64,000 nt of DNA from assembly GCA_036873755.1 (NCBI GenBank), contig JAVTVY010045467.1:146459-210458 (forward strand). The letters are read 5' to 3'. The notes below the pieces were generated by a model that ran no database searches, had not been told where the DNA came from, and saw nothing but the letters and a program-made list of their open reading frames with translations. Position numbers and translations under genes: made by a program. This DNA is from Hanleya hanleyi (lineage: Eukaryota > Mollusca > Polyplacophora > Lepidopleurida > Hanleyidae). Shown here piece after piece: positions 46,260 to 58,226 of this stretch (the first letter of the stretch is position 1; the number at the start of each line of letters is the position of its first letter).

Positions 46260-46269
46260 TTAACCCTTT

Positions 46270-48325
46270 CTGGCCTTCTTTTGTGACATTGATTAAAATC
46301 GTCACATTTAAAACAGGATCTACCAAATGCTACTAGGCGAGATATTTATACGCCATATGCAGGTTCCTCTGGTATATTACTGTCCAGATAGGCATAGTTT
46401 ATGATGTCGAAATTGCAATCATCTCTTTTGTCGTAAGGTCGACCCGAGGAAAGGCCCGCTTCATTTTTATGGAAAAATAGGTTTAAATAAGGTGTGCCGT
46501 TAGAACAATTTGTAGTTTCCTTCAAATTCACTGATGGGGATATATATCCTTCACTGCGTCATTTATATAGCGATAATCCACATCAAGAAAATCGTCTTCA
46601 TAACGTTTGGTGAATGAGAAGGAACGTCTTATAGTCTTATTCATAAGAGAACAGATATAGACCAGTCTAAAGGGGTGCACAATTAGTACTCATTGCAATG
46701 CCTATAGTTGAAATATTGTATTGCCAACATAGGTAACATAGATATTATCAATGCGAAATTCAAGCAGCTCCATAAACAAAGAAACATCCCTTGAATGATA
46801 TCCCTTATATATAGGGGCCCTCGGAGGTCGAGTGATCTAAGGCGCTTCGCTGGTGACCCCTAACCTCACACCGCTGAACCGGCACGGGTTCGAATCCAGC
46901 TGGTCTATGTGTGAAAACTTGTCAGTTACTTGCCGACGGGCGGTGGATCTCTCCGGGTACTCCGGCTTCCTTCGCCAACCAAACTGACTGTCATCATATA
47001 AGTGAAACAAACTTGAGTGTGACATTAAGCCAAATCTCCCCCCTCCCTTGTATGTAGTAGAGCTAAAGAATGCTTAATGACTTCTGACATTAATATATAG
47101 GTTTTGATTGATCACCAATATAGTAATGAACTAAGACAGTCAATGGGGAATCCTGATGGGGAATTGTAGAACAGAGAGTCGATAACTCCCATGTGCGTAC
47201 CTTCGCTTCAAGTTCGTCTGTAAGTCATTTTGAGTTTTCAATATCAACATGCATTCAATGCCAGAGTTCTTAGAAATAGTGGCGCAATGCCTTTCCCAAC
47301 ATTTTTTTACCTCCTGAAGGGCCCTCGTCAACAGGGCTGAAAGAAGCTTGGTGGTGCTGCTCCCAAAACCATCTATGAATCTGGCTTTGTGTGGTGATCC
47401 ATGCATTTTGGGAGTCCAGTACACTTTCAGTATATCGTGATGAGTGGTTGGAAGACAAATACATCTTTCTTTTTGTGATTGTTAAATAAATCTCTCAGAG
47501 TAAGTGCTGTTTGTGGATAAGTAGACGTATTCGACAATGGTGTGTTTATACTGAATTCCGTAACCATCACCTGATAATAGTAATATTTACATTAGAATAT
47601 TATATTATTAGGAGCTTTGTTTGCTGGGACAATGGCAAATTTACTCTGGAGATTTTCTAGAACTTCTTTCGAACTGAGGTTTCTCAGTACTTGTTTTGCT
47701 TGGGAAGGGTGCTACTGTCAATATGTTGGATTGTTTCAACGACCTTGTTCTTGGTGAGGTCCAGCGAGTATTGTAGGTTCAACTTTTCTCGCTTTGACCA
47801 CTCAATAACAAACTCTTCCAGTGCTGTCAGGACTATTTTCTGGTCCACCTTTAGGTTTATTTTCTCGGCTCTCTATATTAGGTCCTCTCATCAGGAGTGT
47901 TTTAGGTCTTTATCACTCACCATATCAAGATTACCATTCACAACATGCTTGCATGATGTATAGATAAAGTTCAACGATTTACAATCAAAACTATACCTCT
48001 AGTTCCAGTCAAACTCCTTGACAGCATTAGAGTAATTGAATACTTTGGTGGCTATAGATTTAGTATACTATATGAAATGCAAGGGGGTTCTGTGAACTTA
48101 AAATCGTTTGGTACAGTGCTCGATTATGTTCACTGGACGATACAATCGAAAATACGCCATATCTTGACAGACTTCAGTGATTGTGGGTGGTATAATATTT
48201 CTTGAAGACACAGATCGTTGTATATCTCTTTATAACTCATACGTGACTGTACCCAAGTGTTGTGTGGGTTAGTTCAACGCACTATTAAACTTTCTCCAAC
48301 CATGGCTGCGATGTCTGAGGAACTC
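46270..48325 (-). mobile_element. Decayed PLE (RT and end of endonuclease), minus strand
   Basis: Begins within the RT C-terminus ('NDFNQRHK' codons) and runs up through motif C (damaged near 46580), 'PKMHGSPHKARFIDGF', the CxC-like region and the end of the endonuclease ('SHGWRKFN', about 48300). Many shifts, stops and small deletions, and a SINE inserted at 46811-47043. Not functional. Confidence 0.8.
46811..47043 (+). mobile_element. tRNA-derived SINE with Meta-type core
   Basis: Head resembles a Leu/Ser-type tRNA: A box 'GGTCGAGTGATCTAAGGCG' (about 46826-46844) and B box GGGTTCGAATCC (46886-46897). The central 'CTCCGGGTACTCCGGCTTCC' (46951-46970) is the hallmark I associate with MetaSINEs. 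Flanked by imperfect duplications TCCCTTATAT (46801-46810) and TCCCTTGTAT (47044-47053), and it interrupts PLE codons, so the boundaries are solid. Transcribed by RNA polymerase III in its prime. Confidence 0.8.
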
Positions 48326-48837
48326 CGCAGTATTTGAGACCATACTCTGGCATTCATTCAACGTGACACTGTATCGAATTAATAACATTGTTGTTTCAAA
48401 TAATGTAATATATCTTTTCCATTTAAGGCAAGACAAAAGAATCGATGCTTTTATATGGGTTTTAATGGAAACGGGGGAAAAGTCAACATACATTCCTCAT
48501 ACATCTACGTTTGGCAGTGAAAGCCGGCATTGATGTAATAAAAAAAACCCGTACCGAATCATAATCATCAAATAATTTCACTGCCTGACATTTTTCTGAA
48601 ACGTTAACAATGTACAACACTGAAAAGATACAATTCTGACACGTATACGCCTGAAACGGCTCATTCATTAGCATTTACCACATGTGTCAATATTATTGTG
48701 ACATGATGACGTCATTAGAGCTTCCTATTTATCACAAAGTTTGGAGCTCAGATTTTTCTGAGCCAGTGCACCCATGCGGTGTTTGTGTGAAAAAAATGAT
48801 GCTTTTGTCCGGCGTGTAACTATTATTTCGCTATCTC

Positions 48838-50300
48838 ATTCCACTATTACCTCTCTGTAATCTATACAAAGTCTAAGCCCACCGTCCTTTTTTTCTCACA
48901 CAACCCATCGGTGAAACATAATGTGATGAAGTCTTTACAATCCGTTCCATGTTCAGCAGGTCCTGTACGTAATCTTTTATTTCCTCATGAATTCGAGGTG
49001 ATATTGACTCATAAGACTTACAGGTTTGTCGTCAGTCAGATGAATGTCAAGTGCTAGGTTTTTGACTATGCCAATATTCTGATTACCCCGAGCAAGAGAA
49101 ACATCCTTCTGTTCCCAATGTAAGACTCTGAGGTCTTTCCCCGGCAGCCACGAGTCACTAGGTTAATTCAACTCTTTGACATCCATAGTATCACCCAGCA
49201 GACTAGTTGAAGGTGTTCCTCTAACCGTACGACCTCAAAGCACAATGTCTGCATTTGTGTTATTGGACAGAGGGATCTATACCTCGCCCATGTTTCCTTG
49301 GCAGCTGCACCAATGTCTCCTGGATCACCATGCAGACCATCTGTCCATGAAAAATCCGGCGCCGGCTCAAATATTATAGCCATGGATTCCTCCACCGATC
49401 CTGGACGAACAATACAATTTACCACGACCACCACACAAGGATCGACTTTTATGTTACGATTAGGAGTTCGTATCACACAGAGGTCATCATGGTGTCGTAT
49501 CTGAACTAGGCCCAGTCTTCGGATGAAAAAGCTCCTAAATTACATTGTTTTCTACAATCGGGTTTGACGTATCATTGGTTGCCACTAGCTGGGGCACTAA
49601 CGGAGGTTTGGTCAGCCCTGCGTATTGTCAATTAGGAGGAGCACTTCCATTAACTCATCGTATAGAAAATGAACCGCGAAAAGCTCGAGTTTTGATTCAC
49701 CTAAGAGATAGTTAATATCTTAAATGTCGAATCCAGAAAGATTTCATCTGTCCACGATCTGGAAATGTAGACTTGAGCGCCAGTGTCCCATGAGGCATCA
49801 ACCTCCTTTCCATTCAGAATCATGCTCACAGTACACATTTTCCGTACAAGTTTTATTAACTTTGAAGTGCTTACGGGGTCAGACTGGTAAACGATTTATA
49901 TGTCTTGATATTAATCACGTTCAGCTGTGGTTGGAACTGAACATTTTTTCGGTTACTCTCTGTATCATGGTTCAGCCGACGCCCGTTTTCCGAAATGTTT
50001 TCCGCTTTCCGTTGTTCCGAAGAACCACACAAGTAACAATGCCGACACTCGTCTCTTTCTACTGATTCGCGACATGATGCTCACCCCCTTTGTTACTGTG
50101 ATACTATGTTGCCTCACCTAGATTGCCTTTTCTCCACGAGAGTGCTGGGCTTTGAGCGGAACATACCGTGTCCTTTATTTGGGCTAGGTCCCCTGTTATA
50201 TCGTCAAGTGTATATATAAGACGCCTTTTGGCTGGTGGTTTGCCCAACTCGATAGGTTCATCCACGGATTCACTTGTCTCGTCGGCCTCCCCCACTGGAG
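48838..50300 (-). pseudogene. Decayed Ty3/gypsy gag-pol remnant
   Basis: Reading leftward across frames: 'YTLDDITGDLAQIKDT' near 50200; a zinc-knuckle-like 'ECRHCYLCGSSEQRK' near 50009-50050; a protease motif 'LNGKEVDASWDTGAQVYI' with DTGA at 49770-49787; and the entry to an RT ('NIGIVKNLALDIHLTDDKP', 'EEIKDYVQDLLNMERIVK', 'SSHYVSPMGCVRKK') at about 49080-48880. Spacing and order match gag-PR-RT, but frames shift constantly. It belongs to a different lineage from the 54-63 kb element. Confidence 0.6.
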
Positions 50301-51269
50301 GAGATGGCTATCATCTTGACCTTCGGCTTGCCCATTTTTTCGCCTCTCTGTTTCAAAGAACATTGATACTCTGCTACTTCAGCAATAGAACCACATCCTT
50401 TACGCCTGACCCACAAGAAAGTTGAAAGTGAACACACACGATGTCACTGTGCAAACCCGTTTCAACAGTATGAAGGAACATGTTTTGTACCAGCTTTAGA
50501 TCATCGTTGATACCTGAAGGGCTCTTGGATCCAACTCTCTGTGCCCTGTCTAAGGCCCTTAGCAGGAAATTGTAGACAGTTTATTTTGCTATCTGTGCCA
50601 TGTGAGATAGTTCAACATGTAACTCTGCAGCAGAGTTCTCAAGAAAATGGTGTCTCAGCTTCTAGCGTAGAACCATTATCACGACAAAGACTGGGTATCA
50701 AGGCAGAAATTATTCAAATATAGTGGTACATATGTACATGCCGCGGTATGTATGCCGTGAATATCCTTAGCGCTCCCCTTCACTATGTGGGAGATATCCA
50801 CCACCGGTGTAATGCAGTAAAGCCAATCGATGCCATTTAACACCCGCCAATGCATATTCACCTCAAATCTTACCAAAACACCCAAATCTGGTACCTCAAT
50901 TACACTCTCGCAAGCTGGGGGAGCCGCTATGGGTGTGTTTACGTAACGCCCAAATCTGTGCATTAAACGCATCGTCGGCCATGTTTGGTTAATGTGAAGC
51001 TACCCTTGTGATGCATCAATATTTGGCCATATTCGATCTTGTCTGTGGAAACATGTCCGGAACAGCTGTTTTGGCACTTTTACCGACCTATGGACTCCCC
51101 ATCTTCTCCCCAGTGACGCTTGAATTTCATGACGACTCGGTGCGTGTGATCATCCTACATTTCAAAAAGCCGCGAACTATGATTATGTTGGAGCGCATGT
51201 GGATGTACGCCTGTTGTAAGTTATCCCTTCCGGTGTCTTTGATCGGCGCAGCGTGGGTATTAAAAGTCG
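50301..51269. other. Possible 5' part of the decayed gypsy element
   Basis: No family recognised. The plus-strand 149-codon frame at 51008-51457 has no recognisable domain and overlaps the dispersed repeat. Confidence 0.3.
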
Positions 51270-51860
51270 ATATTACAGTACGATCTCAAAAGGTGGGTTC
51301 CCTTTCTTCTTCGCTCAGGCTTCCCTGGGACCAGCTATCTGCATCAGCGAACGATCTTTCAGTTTCAGCGGGTAAACTCTCAGTGACAGTAGTCTCTGCA
51401 TTAGTATATGCCACGGCCTTAATAATCAACGTTTTCTGCTGCCACATCAAGTCGTAGTGTCTGGTGAACGCTGTCCGCTTTCAGAGCAAGCCATGATGGC
51501 CGTTAGATGTCGATTGTGGACGTGTTTCGCTTAGGGTTGCGTTTACAGATTGGCAACAACGAACGTTAAGAGAGCCTTACGGGGTGTTAAGCAGGCATTG
51601 ACGGGCGTTACCGAGCGTTGACGGACGTTTCCATAATGATCCGAAATACATCATGCACGATCAGCAGATTCTGGGCAGGATACCTGTGTTGGTATAAGAT
51701 TTGGTTAGTATTTGTTTCTTATGCAGCGGAATGCCACGCCCGGGTCACTCAGTGGATGTCATACATGAACATGATAAGATGCAACTGATGATTTCTCGCC
51801 GGCGTGCTCCCAGTTTGGTGTAGAGCTCTGTCAATAATGGCATCTCTCATGACATCAGCC
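51270..51860. repeat. Dispersed repeat, copy 2
   Basis: Same orientation as 43660-45060, shorter, with deletions. See copy 1. Confidence 0.4.
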
Positions 51861-52540
51861 TGAATACCGTAGAGCTCAATGTGAAATGAGGAGGATTGTG
51901 TCGTGAGAACTATTTATAGGGGGGTTCAACTATTGACGCTTTCGATCTGAATGATGCGTTCCACAGGTGTTTCTTTTGGGCGATCTCTTTGGCATACGCC
52001 ACTGCCAAACTCATGTCCGGAAGTTTTTGACATAGACGCTGTTCGATCGACCTTCATATGGACCGGGTCTTTGTCCAGCGATTTCATATTGACCATCCTA
52101 TCGACATACTATTGACGTACAGACCTGGGTGCCAATGTGTTATGGATTCAAATTTCGGTTCCTCTTTCGAATACCCTCTGTGATGAAACTCTTTTACTGT
52201 GGCTTTCGACGTCTCGCTTCCCTCGGCGCCTAAGATGCCTTTGAAGAAATTACGTTCACAGACTTGGGCTCATACGCTCATCCCCCTTGTATAGAGTTGG
52301 GTTGGACCGTCACGTTTTGCTGATGAGATGATTCCGAGGCTTAAGATTTTAAGATTGTAAGAGATTCTTTTTATCGAGCGACTACTTTGGAAGATCTTTT
52401 TGGTCAGGTGAGGGAGGACTGTGTCTTAGTTTTATTTGCGAGAAATCGGTTTGTTGCATAAGTTTTACTGTGTGTATGTTTTAATGTGTTGGATTACGAA
52501 GTTTTTAACTTGAATACATACTTAGAATTTTGTTCGATCG
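51861..52540. other. No recognisable feature
   Basis: Nothing supported apart from AT-rich sequence leading into a SINE/LINE tail. Confidence 0.4.
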
Positions 52541-52583
52541 TCGCTATATAACTGAAATATTGCTGAACGCGACGTTAAACCTT

Positions 52584-52624
<41 letters not shown>
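52541..52624 (+). repeat. SINE/LINE tail followed by (CT)n microsatellite
   Basis: 'CTATATAACTGAAATATTGC' then 'GAACGCGACGTTAAACC' then about twenty CT units (52586-52624). I associate this tail with gastropod repeats; the body upstream is not clearly delimited. Confidence 0.6.
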
Positions 52625-52628
<4 letters not shown>

Positions 52629-53169
52629 ACGTGATCGGTTTCACCCCACGAGCGCTTCAATATAACACCACATACGACCTTATACACGATATGGAAGATC
52701 GGGAAACGTTGCTCCACAGGGCATTGTGATACATGTGATGTCCTGGAAGATTTCCAGAATTTTTATTTACCTACACCCGTTCTACTCTTGTTAGACAACA
52801 AATGTTGTTAAAACTTACATCAACCGGATACTTTTAATTTAACTTCAGTTTTAAATCCTAGGCGAAACAGTGTGCGAGTGACGGAGTTTATTGTCAAGTC
52901 AAATAGATTTTAGGCTGAATAGTCATTAAACCTCATACTGAGTTGATAGCATTACACGTATGTTAATGCTTTTAAATATCTATTCCGCTTGGCTAAATGT
53001 TGACAGATTGCGGCCCAGTAGTATAGTAAGTGCAGGTTAACGCAGCTTGACCTACTTATTTGTTCCCCCGGGTAAAATTTAAGGGGGAACTTTGTGAGGC
53101 TCTCTACGGGTGGGGTATGTGGCAGAGCTCTTGGTGGGAACTTTTCAACATCCGGAAAGTACACATAAA

Positions 53170-54436
53170 CTGATGACGTCATCACGATTATTCTTCCGCG
53201 GTGAAGCGTTCTGGCGGTGATGCGGTCGGGGGAAAAAGCTTCCGCGGAGAAAAAGTAGTCCCTAGACTTCAAATACGCTGCATGGTCCGATTGGGTCGAG
53301 TGAGGTATCAAAGTTAAGCATTCGTGAAGGGGCATCCAGTCATGGGTGGGTGCATGTAAAATTAGGATTTTTTCCCGAAACTATAAAAAGCGGAACACGG
53401 ACTTTACCCCCAAAATAGGGGAAAACCCCTATCAACCCTAGACAAAAGGGCTAATATCGGTCCCCGGGCTTATTGGGACCTGCCTATCAAGTCAATGGGG
53501 TGGGTGCATGTAAAATTAGGATTGTTTTCCGAAACTATAAAAAGCGGAATACGGACTTTACCCCTAAAATAGGGGAAAACCCCTATCAACCCTGCCCAAA
53601 AGGGCTAATATCGGTCCCCGGGCTTATCGGGGCCTGTCTATCAAGTCAATAGGGTGGGTGCATGTAAAATTAGGATTTTTTCCCGAAAATATAAAAAGCG
53701 GAACTCGGACTTTACCCCTAAAATAGGGGAAAACACCTATCAACCCTAGCCAAAAGGGCTAATATCGGTCCCCGGGCTTATTGGGACCTGCCTATCAAGT
53801 CAATGGGGTGGGTGCATGTAAAATTAGGATTTTTCCCAGAAACTATAAAAAGCGGAATACGGACTTTACCCCTAAAATAGGGGAAAACACCTATCAACTC
53901 TAGCCAAAATGGCTAATATCGGTCCCCGGGCTTATTGGGGCCTGCCTATCCAGTCAATGGGGGTGCTTGCATGTAAAATTAGGATTGTTTTCCGAAAATA
54001 TAGAAAGCGAAACTCGGACTTTACTCCTACAATAGGGGTCTGTATTATACAATATAAGGGAAAATGCCTGTATGGGGGGGAGGGGTGGTCACATTTTTTT
54101 GTGGGCTTTACTATGGCTTGTGGGGTCTCGTTTTTGTCGTCTCGCCAAGAAAATGACAATGGGAAGGGTCCCGGAGCGAATCGGTGAAATTTTTGGGAAA
54201 AGTACTGGGTAGGCCTGTATATAGGCCTATAGGCTGGCTATATGGGGGTATAGGTTCAACCTGGGAAATTCACGCACGTTCATTGTGCTATGGGTTGCTT
54301 GGATTTGTTTTTCACGTCTAGTCATTTAGAACACGATGGGAAGGGTCTCGGAGCGCAACGGTGAAATTTTTGGAAAAGTACCATATAGCCCATATAGTCC
54401 CATACTGGCTATATGGGGGTATAGGTTCAACCTGGG
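53170..54436 (+). repeat. Third copy of the outer palindrome module (single arm)
   Basis: Contains the CRE/'CCGCGGTGATGCGGTC' flank, 'CATTCGTGAAGGGGCATCCA', about four 154-bp satellite units (53340-53960) and about two 172-bp units (to 54436), in the left-arm order 13740-15800. It stops where the LTR retrotransposon begins, so the remainder may lie beyond the window. Confidence 0.85.
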
Positions 54437-55009
54437 TGTGGCGTTCGAGCGGTCAGAAAACGTCTATCCTTGCGGTGTACACGAGACTTGAGGCGGCCTG
54501 GTCTCAGGCCCCTGTGACAAATTGTCAGGCTGATGTGAACGCAGTCTCGTATGACTGGAATTGGCCAACGAGGAAGGTCCGATTCAACCTGTCACCTTGT
54601 CTGGATCGAGGAGGTAGGATGGGAGGGACCTGTAGAAACAACCAAGGCAATAATAAAGTAATAATATTGTATTCTGCTATGTACACAGCTCTGTACGCGC
54701 ACAATACCTGTAATAAAGATCCCTACTCTAGAGGTAGTTATCGTTAAGTGTTATCTTTATCTTAAGAGAAAGAAGAATAATATACAATATATACATGAGA
54801 CCCTATCCATGACGCGTCACGGCCCAGTCTCGTCCAGACTGGCTCTCGTCGGGGTATGGTACGGCGTCTCAGGTTCCTCTCCGGTCGTAGGCGTAGCCCC
54901 GGACTCTATGGAACGTCTACCGTGTCTAAGGTTACACGGCCCAGTTCATCTAAGCGTTATTAATCGTCTCTGGAATCCTCTCCGTATCACTGCCTCTCCT
55001 AGCAGTAGC

Positions 55010-55250
55010 CCTTCGGCGGCGTCGGCCCGTACGGCACACCACAGCGTCTTCGGCGGCAGCCCCTTTCGGCTCGGCAGACCTCACGTCTTCGGCGACCCGA
55101 ATTCGGCGGTCCGAATTCGGCGGCGACCCCTTTCGGCTCGGCAGACTTCACGTCTTCGGCGGCCCGACTTCGGCGACCCGTCTTCGGCTCGGCAGACCTC
55201 ACGTCTTCGGCGACCCGTCTTCGGCGACCCGACTTCGGCCCTCACGGCGT
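55010..55250 (+). repeat. TTCGGCG minisatellite in 3' LTR
   Basis: Repeats of TCGGCAGACCTCACGTCTTC and CGGCGACCCGACTTCGG types. Copy in the 5' LTR at 62511-62765 differs by a short unit gain/loss. Confidence 0.85.
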
Positions 55251-55911
55251 TGACCCAAGGACGAGTTAATAGGCTCAGATTGTCAGCATATATATATGTG
55301 GTAATAATGCCCTGGTCTCGGGGGCGTATTATTACCTTACAGTGTAATGTCAATTAATATCAATGATTTGTAATAGAATTCAAAGACTTGCGGCAAAGCA
55401 TAATTCTAGCCCTGCGGCAGTGTAAATATGTACAGTGGATGTAAGCTTGTGTTATCAGTTACTCCTAGCCGAGGCCTGTGAGTAACTAGTGTAGGTGAGT
55501 GTGATTAGATCTATTCCGTCCCGAAGGCCGACGATCTTGTATGTGAGCAAGTATATGTAATCATGTAAAATGGTATCCGTGTGATGGGCTGCAGTGTGGG
55601 ATATTTGGTGCTCTGTATTTCCCGTCGATGGACATCTCGTCTTCAGATACTGTGCGTGTTAGTATCTTATCCCCGTCTGGCGGCTCGTCTCGTCATCAGA
55701 TACTGTGCGTGTTAGTATCAATTATCCCCAAGCTATGGCTCAGCTCTCGGCTTTCCAACCCTTCGGCGGATGGTTCGGCGCTGTTTCGGCAGTCAATTCG
55801 GCACTTTCGGCACATTCGGCGCATTTGCGGCGATCCTGTCTCTGTGCTCTCCCGCACGATGTTTACCCGCCGATTGTCTGAGACAGAATGCCGAACGTCC
55901 ATTCTCTGCGT

Positions 55912-55919
55912 CTTATATA
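55912..55919 (-). promoter_or_regulatory. TATA box of 3' LTR
   Basis: TATATAAG on the minus strand after 'AGCC', with transcription expected to start about 30 bp downstream (about 55885). Counterpart in the 5' LTR at 63434-63441, the one that would drive this copy. Confidence 0.5.
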
Positions 55920-56364
55920 GGCTCTGGCTCCCAGAATCCATTGCGCGCCCAAACATGGCAGCCCCCATAAAGCGAAAGTATAGACTCAGGCGGTGTTGGA
56001 TTTCGTGTCAGATCAACAGAGTTCGACTTCTCTCGCCCGGTTTCGATGCAAGATGCGGGTCAGGGATATGTACACGTCCCTCGCTGAAAGTTTCAGCGCA
56101 CAGTTAATACAGGTAAGTCGAATATCCACCATTATCGGTCCATTTACAATGCTATTTAAAATGTCAGCGTAGAGCTAAAATCACATTCTCCAGGTCACGG
56201 GCATTTTCGTCACACTACCCACGCCTTCGAAAACACGACGCCCTCGTCGTGGAGCTCGGCACAGCTACCAATCACAGGTGAGTAGAATGAACACGCAGTC
56301 CTTTCTCCGAAAGTGTAGATAGTCCACAGTATAATAACAAAGGCTTCAATATGGTAGAATTACA

Positions 56365-56390
56365 TCAGACGTTCCTCCCAGCGGTCTGCT
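56365..56390 (-). other. Probable polypurine tract
   Basis: Minus strand 'CTGGGAGGAACGTCTGA' directly before the LTR start. Moderately purine-rich only; function in plus-strand priming is inferred from position. Confidence 0.45.
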
Positions 56391-56459
56391 GGGTCGTCAC
56401 TAAAGGAGGAGACATCAGGTCCCTGCTTCACGGCACTGACCAAACACTGCCGAATTACA

Positions 56460-57932
56460 TTAATCCCGATAACGCGCGGGGCGTCTAATCACTCGACCTC
56501 GGGTCGTCCGCCGCGGTTCTGTCTCGGCCTCGGCCGGGGGTAAAGCTTCCATCTCGAGATCCAATGGTGATGCAGACTGCAAATCAACCTCGTAATCGGC
56601 AAATCTCCGTGGTCGCCGTATCTCACGCCCGCCCTGGGTCAATCCAGGTCGCCGGTCAACAGTCGGCGTTCTGACGACAGTCGATGGTTCCATGGGGTAA
56701 GGAAAGATAGCCCCATGTCCGACGCTATCATCTGATTCTACATCTCCATCGTCGCCAGACGTTTCTTCTGACTCACTGGTGGACATCTCACGAGCATAGA
56801 AAGGCTTCAGCTTGTCATGGTGAACAACCCGGAGACCTCCGTCCTCATCTGCAATGCGGTAGGTCACGTCTGTGAGAGCTTCCTTTATCACGTATGGTCC
56901 TGCGCAGCGGTCTCGTAGTTTCCGATTCTCTCCACGTCTTGGAGCAGAAATGTACAGGTAAACCTGATCTCCAGGTTTATACTTCTGCGGAAAGGCCTTG
57001 CTATCATATACCCTCTTCTGGCGCCGCAGGCTCTTCCCAGTCACTTCTCGGGCGTTACGATGAATCTCGTCCATCTCGTCCCGTAGTTCTCCTACCCACT
57101 CTGTAGGTTCCACTTGCTGACGTGGAGGAGCTCCCAGTATCAAGTGAGATGGCAGAGAGACTTCTCTCCCGAACACCATCATATTCGGCGAAAATCCTGT
57201 CGTTTCATGGGCTGTAGCACGATAGGACATCACTACAAGCGGTATATGCAGGTCCCAGTCGCTTGGATGACGGTCAACACTGGCATGTAGCATTTGGGCT
57301 AATGTTCTGTTGAACCGCTCAATCATGCCATTCGATTGGGGGTGGTATGGCGTCGTCCTTGTCTTCCTCATCCCCAAAATTCGGCACATCCCTTTGAAAA
57401 CTCGGCTCTCAAACTGGCGGCCTTGGTCCGAATGGATCGCCATTGGAACACCGAACTTGGTCACATAGTGTTCCACCACAGCCTGTGCAACAGTAGGAGC
57501 TTCTTGGTTGGGCATGGCAACGGCTTCGACCCAACGGGTAAAATAGTCTCCGATGACCGCAATATACTGGTTTCCACTGCCCGTCTCTGGCATTGGCCCA
57601 AGAATGTCAACTGCGATCCTCTCTCCCGGACAACCAGTCGTCTGTTCACTGTGTGGTCCTCGCGGTTTGCGTCCAGCCTGCTTCCTTCTGTTACATACAT
57701 CGCAGCTTCGGCACCATTGGCGTATGTCCGTCTGCAGTCCAGGCCAGGTATAGGCCTGCCTCACCTTCGCTAAAGTCTTTTTTACTCCGAGATGTCCACC
57801 GGTGGGACCGTCGTGGCACTCTCTTAACACTTTACGGCGCAAGGAACGAGGTACAACCAGCAGTCGTCGCTTGACATTTCCACGGTCATCCACCCAACGT
57901 CTAACCAGCAGCGAATCGCAAATCTCCAACAT
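56460..57932 (-). CDS. pol: Gypsy integrase region
   Basis: 490 codons. N-terminal zinc-binding HHCC ('ECHDGPTGGHLG' ... 'WCRSCDVCN'), catalytic core with Asp in 'AVDILGPMPETG', Asp in 'IHSDQGRQFES' and Glu in 'NGMIERFNRTLAQM'. A GPY-type C-terminal module ('RDRCAGPYVIKEALTDVTYRI') and an acidic/Arg tail follow. The first Met is not a real start: the frame is continuous with the RT frame upstream, interrupted only by TAG at 57945-57947 and 58227-58229. Inserts the cDNA into the genome. Confidence 0.9.
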   Translation of the reverse strand: MLEICDSLLVRRWVDDRGNVKRRLLVVPRSLRRKVLRECHDGPTGGHLGVKKTLAKVRQAYTWPGLQTDIRQWCRSCDVCNRRKQAGRKPRGPHSEQTTGCPGERIAVDILGPMPETGSGNQYIAVIGDYFTRWVEAVAMPNQEAPTVAQAVVEHYVTKFGVPMAIHSDQGRQFESRVFKGMCRILGMRKTRTTPYHPQSNGMIERFNRTLAQMLHASVDRHPSDWDLHIPLVVMSYRATAHETTGFSPNMMVFGREVSLPSHLILGAPPRQQVEPTEWVGELRDEMDEIHRNAREVTGKSLRRQKRVYDSKAFPQKYKPGDQVYLYISAPRRGENRKLRDRCAGPYVIKEALTDVTYRIADEDGGLRVVHHDKLKPFYAREMSTSESEETSGDDGDVESDDSVGHGAIFPYPMEPSTVVRTPTVDRRPGLTQGGREIRRPRRFADYEVDLQSASPLDLEMEALPPAEAETEPRRTTRGRVIRRPARYRD

Positions 57933-58226
57933 ATCGAAGGCACCCTACAGGCTCTTCGTGACGAGTCCGTACGGACTGACGTCTTCTCGGTTTGGTCGGC
58001 TACCTTGCCGCACCCAGTCGAGAACAGGTTGTAGGTCGGGATCTTCGGCCTGGGCTCGGCCGAACCCTTCGGTTGGCGACACCATCTCGATCACACGGGC
58101 GGCTGCCTGAACGTCATCGCTGCTTGATCGACCACAATGTTTGCATGGGATACGACTCAGTGCGTCGGCGTTACCATGTTTCCGACCCGGACGATGCTCG
58201 ATGTTGAAATCGTAGACGCCAAGGGC
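57933..58226 (-). pseudogene. pol: RNase H-integrase linker between two TAG codons
   Basis: In frame with both neighbours: 'ALGVYDFNIEHRPGRKHGNA' then 'DALSR', the standard end of gypsy RNase H, then a linker ending 'YGLVTKSL' before the second TAG. Apart from the two stops the frame is undamaged. Confidence 0.8.

Larger units (their letters stand above)
54437..56364 (-). repeat. 3' LTR
   Basis: About 1.93 kb. Minus strand starts TGTAATTCTACC and ends ...CGCCACA. Contains a minus-strand TATA box at 55912-55919 and a TTCGGC-rich minisatellite at 55010-55250. Boundary at 56364 is chosen because purine-rich sequence precedes TGTAAT there; an alternative start two bases earlier is possible. Confidence 0.85.

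Noticed and set aside
46811..46900. A functional tRNA gene
   Set aside because: A and B boxes are present, but it is the head of a SINE with target duplications and a non-tRNA body.
55628..56107. 159-codon plus-strand frames in both LTRs
   Set aside because: Antisense to the element and lying over its promoter; shared only because LTRs are duplicates.
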